Origin: CAWUKT01 sp963923035
Lineage (GTDB): Bacteria; Bacteroidota; Bacteroidia; J057; JADKCL01
Direction of reading: 5' to 3'
Assembly (NCBI GenBank): GCA_963923035.1
Contig: CAWUKT010000076.1
Location: forward strand, 1-34,105
DNA: 34,105 bases
Positions 16,343 to 24,361 of the stretch are shown here, in pieces (within the stretch, counting starts at the first letter, position 1; the number at the start of each line of letters is the position of its first letter). Position numbers and translations under genes: made by a program. The notes under the pieces were generated by a model. It was not told the origin of the DNA. It saw only the letters and a list, made by a program, of their open reading frames with translations, and made no database searches.

Positions 16343-18490
16343 CTACCTTCCCGCGCGGACCTTCTGGCTCCACTGCTGGCCATCACCCGTGACCCGAAGG
16401 ATATACAGCCCGCGGAGAGGCTGCTCAATGGGTAGCTCCGCCCTCAAAACACCCCGGCGAATCTCCCGGGAAGCAATTGTACGCCCCTGCACATCAATCA
16501 ATTGGAATTGGGCATCGAAAGGCAGGCGCTCGCTGAATTCGACCCGGGCCACTCCATTGTCCAACCCAAACCACGCTTCATTGACAGGGAACATCCCCTC
16601 CGTCACATTGACAAATCCCGCATTGTCCAGCTTCACGATTTGCCCTTCATCCCCGCCAATCAAACCGAAATCATTCTCCCAAAAATCCATTGACCAACGC
16701 AGAAAACAGAGTCCGGTCTCTACTTCCAGCCAGGTATTGGCGCCGTCGGTCGTCGCCGAGATCATATTGCCGTTTCCAGAGAATTCGAGGAGATAACCCG
16801 CCTGTCCATTGAGAAAGTAGATGTCGGAATAGGTATTGGGACGAACCGAAGTGCCCCAGCTCAAGCCGCCGTCGTAGGAGTAGACCAAGCCAAAGTCGTC
16901 GCGGGTAATGTAAATGGTGTCGGGGGAGGGAATGGCTATCGCGGAATAATTGCCCGGTGCGCCCATTGGAGCGGGATCTAAATTCGTCCACGTCGCACCC
17001 GCATTGGTGGTCTGCCAAACCAGATCATCCGAGAGCGCAAATGCGGCCGAAGACGATACCACCTCCACATCGTAGAACCTCTTTCCTGGGGCCACCTGCA
17101 CCTGCTGGCTCCAATTGAGGCCTCCATCGTTTGTCTGAATCAGTTCGCGGTCGGCGATGGCCAGGCCCCACTGCTTGTTGTCTGCAAAGTCTATGGCTAC
17201 GACATTCAAATCGAAAGCCGCCGTGGGCGTCGAGTTGACCAGGCTCCAGGTGCTGCCGCCGTCGGTGGTTCTCACAAAACCGGCCGTCGAAAACGATCCC
17301 ATGAGACCGGTATTGGAGTCAAAGAAATAGACCGAGACGGCACTCTCGCCATCGGGACCAATGGTCTGCCAGGACTGCCCGGCGTCGGTGCTGTGGAGCA
17401 AATTGCCATTGTTGGCCGCTGCGAAATATTCCGTGGCGGAGATGATCTGGATGTCCCGGATCTGGCTGAAGATCGACAAGGATTGCTCTTCCAACTGGGT
17501 CTGAAATACCTGCCCGGAATCCGCCGTGGTGTAAACGGCATGGTCGGCAATCAGGAATCCATTGCCGGAAGCATCAAAGGACAGCTGACCGTGGGTATAA
17601 AAGCCGAACAAGGGCACGGGGGCACCGGAACTGCTGGTCCAGGACAAGCCCCCGTCTGTGGTGTACTTGATGAAGGGCGGGGCTTCGGTGAAGGCAATCC
17701 CCAGATCGTCGGTGGGAAATACGGCATCGACCACGCCCATCGGGAAATTGGACTGGCTGGCGGCGGGTACCCAGCTCACACCACCGTCGGTGGACCTCCA
17801 ATAATCGAAATCCGAGTTGAACAGGTGGAAGGTGCCATTGGGGGTAGAGCGCAGGAGGGACAAATTGCCCGAGAGGAACCCATCCGTCCAGGTGGTGCCC
17901 CCGTCGGTGGTATAGGAATACACGTTGGCTTGGCGGTAAAGGATGACGCCTTCCTGGGAATTGCGGAAACTGATGTCCTGGATGGTGGCCCCGCCAGCAA
18001 AGGGCGCAATATCGGTCCAGCTTTGGCCGGCATCGGTGCTGCGGCGCAGCAAGGCATTCCCGCCGCCCACCACCAGGGTGGTGTCGTCGATCCAATCAAG
18101 TTGGCGGGCGTCGCCGAAGGACTGGCTGTCGTGGGTCCAGGTGCTGCCGCCGTCCTCGGTCAGGTAGATCCCCGATTGGGCGACGATGGCCCCACGTTGG
18201 GCATTGACCATCTCGATCTCGAAGAGGATGTCTCCGGAGTTCAGCGTCTGGGGCGTCCAGGTCGCTCCGTCGTCGAGGGAGGTAAACAGAATTCCACAGT
18301 GCCCCGTCCCTACTAAGCGGCCGTTGCCGAAATTCCAGATGTCATTGATTTCGTAGCCCAATGGGGAGGGCAAGATGAATTCGTAGCTGGTCGGCTGGGC
18401 CAACAATCCGGAAGGCAACGCGCCCACAATGAAGGCCAGCAATGCCCAAGCAAGTCGCCTTGGCAGGGAGAACAAATCGGTTGGTGTCAT
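16343..18490 (-). CDS. Secreted YCF48/BNR-type beta-propeller protein with T9SS sorting domain
   Basis: An intact 715-residue protein and the most divergent of the four paralogues. A signal peptide (core A-W-A-L-L-A-F-I-V-G-A-L, cleavage near L-L-A-QPTS) leads into 13 motifs of the D-G-G-x-T-W type. Motif 7 (T-A-D-S-G-Q-V-F) lacks Trp, as in the other three. The two mature cysteines lie before motif 1 (T-G-H-C-G) and after motif 13 (G-L-C-F), the same bracketing as in the paralogues. The C-terminus is a T9SS type A-like sorting domain (I-D-V-Q-G-R-T-I ... R-G-L-Y-I-L-R-V ... Q-K-V). YCF48-like domains are named after a photosystem II assembly factor, but in Bacteroidota they occur in many exported proteins; no photosynthetic role is implied. 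It is transcribed first in the array, divergently from the DUF5690 gene. Confidence 0.85.
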   Translation of the reverse strand: MTPTDLFSLPRRLAWALLAFIVGALPSGLLAQPTSYEFILPSPLGYEINDIWNFGNGRLVGTGHCGILFTSLDDGATWTPQTLNSGDILFEIEMVNAQRGAIVAQSGIYLTEDGGSTWTHDSQSFGDARQLDWIDDTTLVVGGGNALLRRSTDAGQSWTDIAPFAGGATIQDISFRNSQEGVILYRQANVYSYTTDGGTTWTDGFLSGNLSLLRSTPNGTFHLFNSDFDYWRSTDGGVSWVPAASQSNFPMGVVDAVFPTDDLGIAFTEAPPFIKYTTDGGLSWTSSSGAPVPLFGFYTHGQLSFDASGNGFLIADHAVYTTADSGQVFQTQLEEQSLSIFSQIRDIQIISATEYFAAANNGNLLHSTDAGQSWQTIGPDGESAVSVYFFDSNTGLMGSFSTAGFVRTTDGGSTWSLVNSTPTAAFDLNVVAIDFADNKQWGLAIADRELIQTNDGGLNWSQQVQVAPGKRFYDVEVVSSSAAFALSDDLVWQTTNAGATWTNLDPAPMGAPGNYSAIAIPSPDTIYITRDDFGLVYSYDGGLSWGTSVRPNTYSDIYFLNGQAGYLLEFSGNGNMISATTDGANTWLEVETGLCFLRWSMDFWENDFGLIGGDEGQIVKLDNAGFVNVTEGMFPVNEAWFGLDNGVARVEFSERLPFDAQFQLIDVQGRTIASREIRRGVLRAELPIEQPLRGLYILRVTGDGQQWSQKVRAGR

Positions 18491-18781
18491 AACGTTGATA
18501 CAATAGAGAATGAGGGTTCAAACAGAACCTTAAAAACAGGCAGCGCTACCCAAAGAATGTAAGTGATTTCATTGAATGTAAGTAGAAATACCGACAGTAC
18601 CCACAGAGCTTCCCTTGCGTTCAGGGCTACAATTCCCCCAATCGCCCTCTCCGCTGAATCCAGGCTGAATTCGGTGTTGATAGGGACGAATTTCCCCCCT
18701 CTCCTTCCCTTTTTTGCTCCCATCCTCCCCTTCCCCCCTTTTCTTTTTCTCCCCCGCCATTTTTTCCGAACTTATTCCCCC

Positions 18782-20077
18782 ATGCCCAATCCCCGTTTGC
18801 AATCCTGGCTCGAACGTGCCTCGCCCGTTCTCTTTTCGGTCTACGCCATCCTCGCCGCATTCGGCACCTACGCCTGTATGTATGCGTTCCGCAAATCATG
18901 GGCCGCCGGCGGCTTCCAGGACCTCAGCCTGTGGAGCATCGACTACAAGATCCTGCTGGTCATCGCCCAGACGGTCGGTTACGCCACCGCCAAGTTCATC
19001 GGCATCAAGTTCATGGCGGAGATGGAACCCCACCGCCGCCCCGGCTATATCATCGGCCTCATCGCGGGGGCGGAGCTCTTCCTGTTGGGATTTGCCGCGG
19101 TGCCCTACCCCTACAACTGGGTCTTTTTCCTGGGCAATGGCCTCATGCTGGGTATGATTTGGGGACTGGTTTTCAGCTACCTGGAAGGGCGCAAGACTTC
19201 CGATTTACTCGGGGCGGGCCTGAGTGTGAGCTTCGTGGTGGCGAGTGGCTGGGTGAAGCAGGTGGGCAAATGGATCGTCGTGGACCTCGGCATCAGCGAA
19301 TTTTGGATGCCGGTGACGGCGGGGGCGATGTTTTTCCTCCCGTTGCTGGGCTTCGTGTTTTTGCTGAAGCAATTGCCGCCGCCGAATGCGGAGGACCGAC
19401 GGCTGCGGACCGAACGCCGCCCCATGCGACGCGCCGACCGGGCCCGCTTCATCGCCCAATTTGCCGGTGGGCTTGTGGTCCTGGTTCTGATTTACATGTT
19501 CCTGACCGCGTTCCGTGGGGTGCGGGAAGATTTCGCCAACGAAATCTTCACCGAAAATGGCCTCGGAGAGGCGCCCTCCGTCTTCTCCAAAGTCGAGATT
19601 CCCATTGCCCTCGCCGTTCTCGGCGTCCTGGCCCTCACCATGTTCATCCGCAACAACCTCAAGGCCTTTTTATTCAACCACCTCCTCATCTTCCTCGGCA
19701 TGTCCCTCATCGCCACGGCCACCTACCTCTTCGAGACCGGCCAGATCGGCGTGACCCTCTGGATGATCCTCATCGGGCTCGGCGGCCACATGGGGTATAT
19801 TCCCTTCAATTGCATCCTCTTCGACCGGTTGATCGCCGCCTTCCGCTTCGTCGGCAATGCCGTCTTCCTGATTTATGTGGCCGATGCCTTCGGGTACCTC
19901 GCGGACATCGGGCTGAAACTCTACAAGAATTTCGGAGAGACGGACCTCAGTTGGACAGAATTTCTGGCGGGAACCAATTATGTGATGGCTTTTGTCGTTG
20001 GAGGATTGACGGTGGTCTCGGGTCTGTACTTCCTGCGCAAGCACCGCCGCAGCAACCTATCAATGGAAACCGCATGA
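18782..20077 (+). CDS. DUF5690 family multi-pass membrane protein (MFS-like)
   Basis: The 431-residue protein has about 12 hydrophobic helices and resembles the DUF5690 family, major-facilitator-like proteins found mostly in Bacteroidota. Features seen: an N-terminal helix with F-G-T-Y-A-C-M-Y-A-F-R-K, a second helix pair with V-G-Y-A-T-A-K-F-I-G-I-K, a cytoplasmic basic loop in the middle (about 203-220, rich in Arg), and F-R-G-V-R-E-D-F-A at the start of the second half. The substrate is unknown. The ATG at 18782 follows a C/T-rich tract with no Shine-Dalgarno; the open frame reaches further upstream but that part is low-complexity. Its stop overlaps the next start as ATGA, so the two genes are translationally coupled. 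Confidence 0.88.
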   Translation: MPNPRLQSWLERASPVLFSVYAILAAFGTYACMYAFRKSWAAGGFQDLSLWSIDYKILLVIAQTVGYATAKFIGIKFMAEMEPHRRPGYIIGLIAGAELFLLGFAAVPYPYNWVFFLGNGLMLGMIWGLVFSYLEGRKTSDLLGAGLSVSFVVASGWVKQVGKWIVVDLGISEFWMPVTAGAMFFLPLLGFVFLLKQLPPPNAEDRRLRTERRPMRRADRARFIAQFAGGLVVLVLIYMFLTAFRGVREDFANEIFTENGLGEAPSVFSKVEIPIALAVLGVLALTMFIRNNLKAFLFNHLLIFLGMSLIATATYLFETGQIGVTLWMILIGLGGHMGYIPFNCILFDRLIAAFRFVGNAVFLIYVADAFGYLADIGLKLYKNFGETDLSWTEFLAGTNYVMAFVVGGLTVVSGLYFLRKHRRSNLSMETA

Positions 20078-20700
20078 AAAACTGGATTGGATGGTGGGCC
20101 CTGCTCCTCCTGGCCCAGATCGGCTGGAGTCAGCTGCCGGGAGAGGTCAATCGGATCATTGAAGCGCCGATTCCCGGGGAAGACCGGTATTTGCGTTACG
20201 AAACCATGGACGTCGTGTTCTATATTCCGTATACGGACGAGTTGGTGGAGCAAATGAAGACGCCGGGCAAATGGCAATTGTATGAGAATGGGCCGACCTT
20301 GTGGCAGGCCTGGGAAACGCCGGAGTACATGGTGGAATGGAGGGGAGTGCTGGAACAATTCAAGGAGGGAAATGTCGCGAGCCTGGATGAACGACCGGGG
20401 CTGTCCCGGCTGGTTTATGTGGTCATGCGGGAAGGGTTGTTGGCCGGGGAAATTCCGTTGTACGATCGGGAAGCAGGAAAATTCATCCGTCAGTACACCT
20501 ATTTTGCTTGGGACGACCATTATTCCTGCGAATGCTACGACGGCTCCCTGGTGAAGGGCAGCATCCGCAGGGAACAATTTGTTGCCTCCACCGAACAAAC
20601 CGCCCAACTCCTTTTCTATACCCGCCAGAGTCAGCCCCCCCCCGACTGCTGCATGGAAGAGTTTCCCGCTCCCGATTTAGAAGCCGAACACCACCACTGA
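20074..20700 (+). CDS. Secreted protein of unknown function
   Basis: A 208-residue protein I do not recognise. The ATG at 20074 overlaps the DUF5690 stop by 4 nt (ATGA). It starts with a signal peptide (WIGWWALLLLAQIGWS, cleavage near G-W-S-Q). The mature protein is acidic with many aromatics (Y-E-T-M-D-V-V-F-Y-I-P-Y, Y-T-Y-F-A-W-D-D-H-Y-S-C-E-C-Y), two cysteine pairs (C-E-C and, near the end, P-P-P-D-C-C), and a natural E-H-H-H C-terminus. The paired cysteines and export signal suggest a disulfide-bonded or metal-binding periplasmic protein; this is a guess. The frame remains open far upstream inside the DUF5690 gene, but that part is a shadow. The coupling suggests it works with the DUF5690 protein. 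Confidence 0.8.
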   Translation: MKNWIGWWALLLLAQIGWSQLPGEVNRIIEAPIPGEDRYLRYETMDVVFYIPYTDELVEQMKTPGKWQLYENGPTLWQAWETPEYMVEWRGVLEQFKEGNVASLDERPGLSRLVYVVMREGLLAGEIPLYDREAGKFIRQYTYFAWDDHYSCECYDGSLVKGSIRREQFVASTEQTAQLLFYTRQSQPPPDCCMEEFPAPDLEAEHHH

Positions 20701-20760
20701 TCGGCGCATTTTAGGGGCAAATACGTGGAATTACGTAGCAGATTAATCCAAAAAATATAG

Positions 20761-20768
20761 TATTTTCG
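20761..20768 (+). promoter_or_regulatory. Possible -7 box of the SnoaL-like gene
   Basis: TATTTTCG fits TAnnTTTG with one mismatch and lies about 38 nt ahead of the ATG at 20807 in an A/T-rich stretch. No TTTG is found 19 nt upstream, so the call is weak. Confidence 0.35.
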
Positions 20769-20806
20769 CACAGCTAGCATTATTTCACCTCAATAACTCT
20801 ATTTCT

Positions 20807-21193
20807 ATGAGCTATCTGGAAAAAGCCCGCGACCTGCAAGCTAAAATTGCCAATGGTCAACTCTGGGAAGCCTTCGAACAGTACTATGCCGACAATGTAC
20901 AGGTTCAGGAGCCGGTCGGAGAAATCCGCAATGGCAAGGAAGCCCAGCGTGAAGCCATCCAGCAGTGGTTTGGCATGGTCAAAGAAATGCACGGAGGCGG
21001 CTGCACCAGCATCACCTCGGATGAAGAAAATGGCGTCACGACTGCTGCCACCTGGACCGACATCACCTTCCAGGACGGCCGCCGCACCAAAATGGAAGAA
21101 GTAGCCGTTCAGAAATGGGAAGGCGATCAAATTGTCCACGAGCGCTTCTACTACATGATGCCTCCGATGGGCGATCAAGCTCCGCAACAGTAA
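20807..21193 (+). CDS. SnoaL-like / NTF2-fold protein
   Basis: The 128-residue cytoplasmic protein has the pattern of SnoaL-like (NTF2-fold) domains: an N-terminal helix (Y-L-E-K-A-R-D-L-Q-A-K-I-A-N-G), the segment A-F-E-Q-Y-Y-A-D-N-V-Q-V-Q-E-P-x-G-E-I-R-N-G-K-E-A at 22-46, and later strands ending W-E-G-D-Q-I-V-H-E-R-F-Y-Y. Such proteins form cone-shaped alpha+beta barrels that may act as isomerases, hydrolases or small-ligand binders; no specific reaction can be assigned. It stands alone between its own A/T-rich promoter region and a strong terminator at 21214. Confidence 0.8.
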   Translation: MSYLEKARDLQAKIANGQLWEAFEQYYADNVQVQEPVGEIRNGKEAQREAIQQWFGMVKEMHGGGCTSITSDEENGVTTAATWTDITFQDGRRTKMEEVAVQKWEGDQIVHERFYYMMPPMGDQAPQQ

Positions 21194-21213
21194 GCTACCT
21201 GCATCTACAAGAC

Positions 21214-21236
21214 AGGCTCCGGGGTCCCCGGAGCCT
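21214..21236 (+). terminator. Rho-independent-like terminator after the SnoaL-like gene
   Basis: AGGCTCCGGG (21214-21223) and CCCGGAGCCT (21227-21236) form a perfect 10-bp, very G/C-rich stem with a 3-nt loop, followed by CATTTATTTG. The next gene starts only 9 nt later. Confidence 0.75.
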
Positions 21237-21245
21237 CATTTATTT

Positions 21246-21761
21246 GTGAACCCCCAACAAAATAGCCTCCGCACCCTCCGACGAGCCGGCTGGATCATCT
21301 GCCTGATCTTCGCCGGATTCATGCTGTTTGCCTGGCAGGCCCACCTCGCCAACCTCAACCGCTACAACAGCGGGGAAATTCTCTACGGTACCGTTTCCAA
21401 GAAAGACCAGGCCTACCAGAACCGCGGACGCGGCACTTCTGCCTATTACAATATCGTATGGGTGGATTTTATCTTCGAAGGCGTGCCCCAGCGCACCCTC
21501 ATGGACGATTATATCACCGACGAGCAGTGGAATGCCGTCGCAGTCGGGGACAGTGTCGCCTTCATCGTCCTCCCGGACAAGATGGTCCTGGATCCCCGCG
21601 GTGAAGTTTCCTTTTACGAACCTCCCCTCCTCCAATCCACTTTCGAGCCCGCCTTGCGGCGCCTCGACCACTATCCCTGGATCGCCCTGATCGCCATTGT
21701 CTGCGGCTTTCTTCCCCCCATCATTTTCCACCTCCGCCGCCGTCGTCGCGGTCTGGCTTGA
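21246..21761 (+). CDS. Small two-TM membrane protein, DUF3592-like
   Basis: The 171-residue protein has an N-terminal membrane helix (about 14-32, G-W-I-I-C-L-I-F-A-G-F-M-L-F), a soluble middle part (about 38-125) and a second helix near the end (W-I-A-L-I-A-I-V-C-G-F-L-P-P-I-I-F) followed by Arg-rich R-R-R-R-R-G. A short beta-rich domain between two helices, with V-x-V-G-D-S-V-type turns, resembles DUF3592 proteins. The only start that keeps the first helix is GTG at 21246; the first ATG falls inside that helix. The start lies 9 nt after a strong terminator hairpin. The 3' end overlaps the convergent glycosyltransferase gene by 41 nt. Confidence 0.7.
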   Translation: MNPQQNSLRTLRRAGWIICLIFAGFMLFAWQAHLANLNRYNSGEILYGTVSKKDQAYQNRGRGTSAYYNIVWVDFIFEGVPQRTLMDDYITDEQWNAVAVGDSVAFIVLPDKMVLDPRGEVSFYEPPLLQSTFEPALRRLDHYPWIALIAIVCGFLPPIIFHLRRRRRGLA

Positions 21762-23016
21762 AGCCAATGGACACAAAGCGGTCCCAGCCATACGCGATCC
21801 ACCACACAAAGACCGGCACCACAATGCAGAAAAAGCGCACGTAGGACGCCACGAGTACCGTTTCCCCCAGATATACCAACACAATGCCCAGCATCAACAG
21901 CATCTCCGCCGGAAAGCGTTGGTGCCGGCGGATCGTGAGCGGGAGCATCAAAAAGGTCATCACGAGGAGGAATCCGTGGACGATGAGGTATTTGTAAATG
22001 CCATTGGAGGGCTTGAGGAAGGAGAGCGGGTAACTGAAAAAGGTCCGGCCGACATTGGCAATGGCGTTGTAAACAAATTTCTTAGGGTGGGCCTTGATGT
22101 GTTGGACGGCCCGGGCCTTCAGCGCGTCGTCCTTCTCAATGGGCGGCAGGTTTTTGATCTCGGCGAAGAACTCGCCGTGGTTTTGCATGAGCTGTGGGTG
22201 TTCCCGCAGGCTCGGCCCGTGCCAATCGCCCAGCTCATCTTCGAATGGACTGGCCATCCAGTACAGCGAAAGGCCCCCGGTATTGCCCCAGTACAGCGGG
22301 CGACCGGTCAGGGTGAAGGTATAGACGAGGTAGGGCAACAAAAAGGCCAGCGCCAGGGCCATGACCCGGCTCAGCGGGAGGAGTTGGGTGGGTGGATTCT
22401 TCCGCCGGATCAGCCGGGCGATCCAGACCACGGCTCCGACGAAGACGACCACGTAGCCAAAAATGATTTTGGTGAGGACGAGGAAGGCCAGGCAAAAGCC
22501 GGGCAGGAGGAGCTGGCGCCAGGAGCTGCGGCCGGTCCGAAAGGCCCGCGCCCAGGTGTACATGGTCGCCGTGACCATGAGCGCAGCCAGGGCCTCGGTC
22601 ATGATTTCCGGCAGGGCAAATTCGTAGAAGGGGAAATAACAGGCCCAGGCGAGGGCGAGGAGGAAGGAGGTCCGGCGGGAAAAATAGAAGGTAAAGGTCT
22701 TGAACAACAGCACCACCGAGAGGTAGAGGTAGACGGCATTCATGAACTTGATGACCGCCAGGTGGGCATCAAAGGCCACGAAGGGCACCATGGTGATCGG
22801 GTAGCCGGGGCCGCTCCAGAGGAAATTGTCGCCGGTCTTGAAGTGAAAATGGCCATTGAGCAGGTTCTCGGCGAAGCCCCAGTAGCGGTATTCGTCCCGG
22901 TAGAGTTGGCTGTGGTCCGAGAATGAGACGGCGATGTAGGCGAACAGGAGGAAAAAGGGAAGGTAGACCAGCCAGGGAGAGCGGCTGGACAGAAAATGGA
23001 TGGCGCGGTTGAACAT
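21721..23016 (-). CDS. GT-C fold glycosyltransferase (ArnT/PMT-like, family 39-type)
   Basis: The 431-residue integral membrane protein has 9-11 predicted helices and no cleavable signal. In the first periplasmic loop it has the GT-C acidic motif R-D-E-Y-R-Y-W-G-F-A-E-N-L-L (Asp41-Glu42), where such enzymes bind the lipid-phosphate sugar donor. Likely role: transfer of a sugar from a polyprenyl-phosphate carrier to a cell-envelope acceptor on the outer face of the inner membrane; the acceptor is unknown. The C-terminus is Asp/Gly-rich. It is the only gene of its unit: a perfect terminator of the sigma-factor gene lies just upstream, and the 3' end overlaps the convergent 21246-21761 gene by 41 nt. 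Confidence 0.82.
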   Translation of the reverse strand: MFNRAIHFLSSRSPWLVYLPFFLLFAYIAVSFSDHSQLYRDEYRYWGFAENLLNGHFHFKTGDNFLWSGPGYPITMVPFVAFDAHLAVIKFMNAVYLYLSVVLLFKTFTFYFSRRTSFLLALAWACYFPFYEFALPEIMTEALAALMVTATMYTWARAFRTGRSSWRQLLLPGFCLAFLVLTKIIFGYVVVFVGAVVWIARLIRRKNPPTQLLPLSRVMALALAFLLPYLVYTFTLTGRPLYWGNTGGLSLYWMASPFEDELGDWHGPSLREHPQLMQNHGEFFAEIKNLPPIEKDDALKARAVQHIKAHPKKFVYNAIANVGRTFFSYPLSFLKPSNGIYKYLIVHGFLLVMTFLMLPLTIRRHQRFPAEMLLMLGIVLVYLGETVLVASYVRFFCIVVPVFVWWIAYGWDRFVSIGFKPDRDDGGGGGK

Positions 23017-23044
23017 GGAGGGAATTTAGGAAAGGGATGGGCAC

Positions 23045-23076
23045 AAAAAAAAAGATGGTGAATTTCTTCACCATCT
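23045..23076 (-). terminator. Rho-independent terminator of the sigma-factor gene
   Basis: AGATGGTGAA (23053-23062) and TTCACCATCT (23067-23076) form a perfect 10-bp stem with a 4-nt loop. On the minus strand it is followed by a run of nine T (23045-23053), 29 nt past the sigma-factor stop. Confidence 0.92.
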
Positions 23077-23105
23077 CTTCTATTTATTTCCAACACTAAA
23101 CTTTT

Positions 23106-23618
23106 TCAATTGCGGAATCGGTAGGTCTCCAGATCAGACTTCAAGTGCTTTCGCGCAATGTGGATACGGTTTTTCACGGTACCGATCGGGATACTGAGGT
23201 GATCGGCGATCTCGTGGTACTTGAATCCACGGAAGTGCATCATGAAGGGCTCCCGGTATTCGGGCTTCAACTTCTCGATGGCCTCATTGATATCTTCCAG
23301 CGCGAAGGTGGTGGAGGACTCGTTGGAGGTCACGTGGGAAGGAGAATTGATATAATGGAGATTGTCAGTCGTATCGATGAAGGTATTCCGACGGACCATT
23401 CGGTGGTACTGGGTAATGAAGGTGTTCTTCATGATCGTATACAACCAGGCCTTGAGGTTGGTCCCCTCGGAGAATTTTTCACGGTTGGTGATGGCCTTCA
23501 GCATGGTCTCTTGCATCAGGTCATCGGCAGCTTCGGAGTCCCGGGTCAGTTTCAAAGCAAAGGGACGGAGGAACTTCGAGAGGCTCTGGATTTTGGTATC
23601 GAATTCTAGCGTGGTCAT
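23106..23618 (-). CDS. ECF-type sigma-70 family RNA polymerase sigma factor
   Basis: The 170-residue protein contains the two domains of extracytoplasmic-function sigma factors. Region 2 (about 12-80) has F-A-L-K-L-T-R-D-x-x-A-A-D-D-L-M-Q-E-T and later L-K-A-W-L-Y-T-I-M-K-N-T-F-I. Region 4 (about 108-165) has L-K-P-E-Y-R-E-P-F-M-M-H-F and the helix-turn-helix Y-H-E-I-A-D-H-L-S-I-P-I-G-T-V-K-N-R-I-H-I-A-R-K. Length is typical. No anti-sigma gene adjoins: it is a single-gene unit with its own promoter and a perfect terminator, so it may be an anti-sigma-independent, housekeeping-like ECF factor of the kind common in Bacteroidota (inference). It is divergent from the thioesterase-lysA pair across a long intergenic region. 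Confidence 0.93.
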   Translation of the reverse strand: MTTLEFDTKIQSLSKFLRPFALKLTRDSEAADDLMQETMLKAITNREKFSEGTNLKAWLYTIMKNTFITQYHRMVRRNTFIDTTDNLHYINSPSHVTSNESSTTFALEDINEAIEKLKPEYREPFMMHFRGFKYHEIADHLSIPIGTVKNRIHIARKHLKSDLETYRFRN

Positions 23619-23677
23619 AGCGTATCCTTTTGTTTAAATCTGGTCCTTTTGAGATGTCGTTGTTTTAACATCTATTG

Positions 23678-23709
23678 TAAAGATATTCAAAAATGTTCAA
23701 CATTTCAAA
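23678..23709 (-). promoter_or_regulatory. Promoter of the ECF sigma gene
   Basis: On the minus strand, TTTG (23706-23709) is followed after 20 nt by TATCTTTA (23678-23685), close to TTTG-N19-TAnnTTTG. The leader to the start codon would be about 50 nt and A/T-rich. Confidence 0.6.
23691..23705. promoter_or_regulatory. Perfect inverted repeat inside the sigma promoter spacer
   Basis: AAATGTT-C-AACATTT is a 15-nt perfect palindrome with a single central base, lying entirely between the -33 and -7 boxes of the sigma-factor promoter. This is a good position for a dimeric regulator; no cognate protein is identifiable. Confidence 0.45.
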
Positions 23710-24361
23710 ATAAATACCTAAACACTTTGATTCACCCCTTATCCACAGACACCACCTGATTTTGGGGAAAACCACCACAAATAACTGACTAACAGCTGAT
23801 TAATTATTTTTTCTTTCAATTATTACTGAAAATACCATTATGTCAGTAGTGGTGATCATTTGGATACAAGAAAAGTGCCAAAAGTTGAAATAGCCTCATT
23901 TGGCCGAAAAGGGCCGGTTTTTATGCCACAATAGCAGGATGGCCTGTCATGTATATTTTTGTTTAATGATTTCCATAAACGTTAAACATTTTACCCGATT
24001 TCACCCCAAATCCCCCAAAATACCCCCCTATTTTTACCCTTTTTCTCCCCAACCTTAAACAAAATCCCATACTCCGCTCACCTTCTTTCCTGAGAGATGT
24101 CATTGTCCCTTCCAATATGGCAGCCCCGCCTCACGGCTCCTACCCTTTCGCCCCACCCGATAGCAGGTTCCCTCCCCTATCCATCGATTCCCCTCCTCTC
24201 CCATTCATTTCCACCTGCCCCTCCACCGGTTGACCATGCTCTTTATACAGGCCTCCTCCTTCCCCTCTGAATGCTGTCCGCTGGAAATTGAATTGTCATT
24301 CCCCGCCACATTTCTCCTCCGAAACTTGAATTTCCTCGAATCATGTTCCAACTTTACCCCC
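23710..24361. other. Long gene-free region between the sigma-factor and thioesterase genes
   Basis: About 650 nt without a credible gene. The left half (to about 23990) is A/T-rich and contains a small hairpin G-G-C-C/gaaaag/G-G-C-C followed by GGTTTTT (about 23902-23921). The right half (about 24000-24260) is strongly C/T-rich on the plus strand with runs such as CCCCCCTATTTTTACCC. An open frame from 24230 runs into the thioesterase gene, but its first 44 codons look non-coding. Confidence 0.6.

Noticed and set aside
18898..20073. Open frame upstream of the secreted protein gene, inside the DUF5690 gene
   Set aside because: Pro/Arg-rich shadow of the DUF5690 gene; the signal peptide at 20074 marks the real start.
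21697..22926. 409-codon open frame antisense to the glycosyltransferase gene
   Set aside because: Charged, repetitive composition mirroring a membrane protein gene; no domain.
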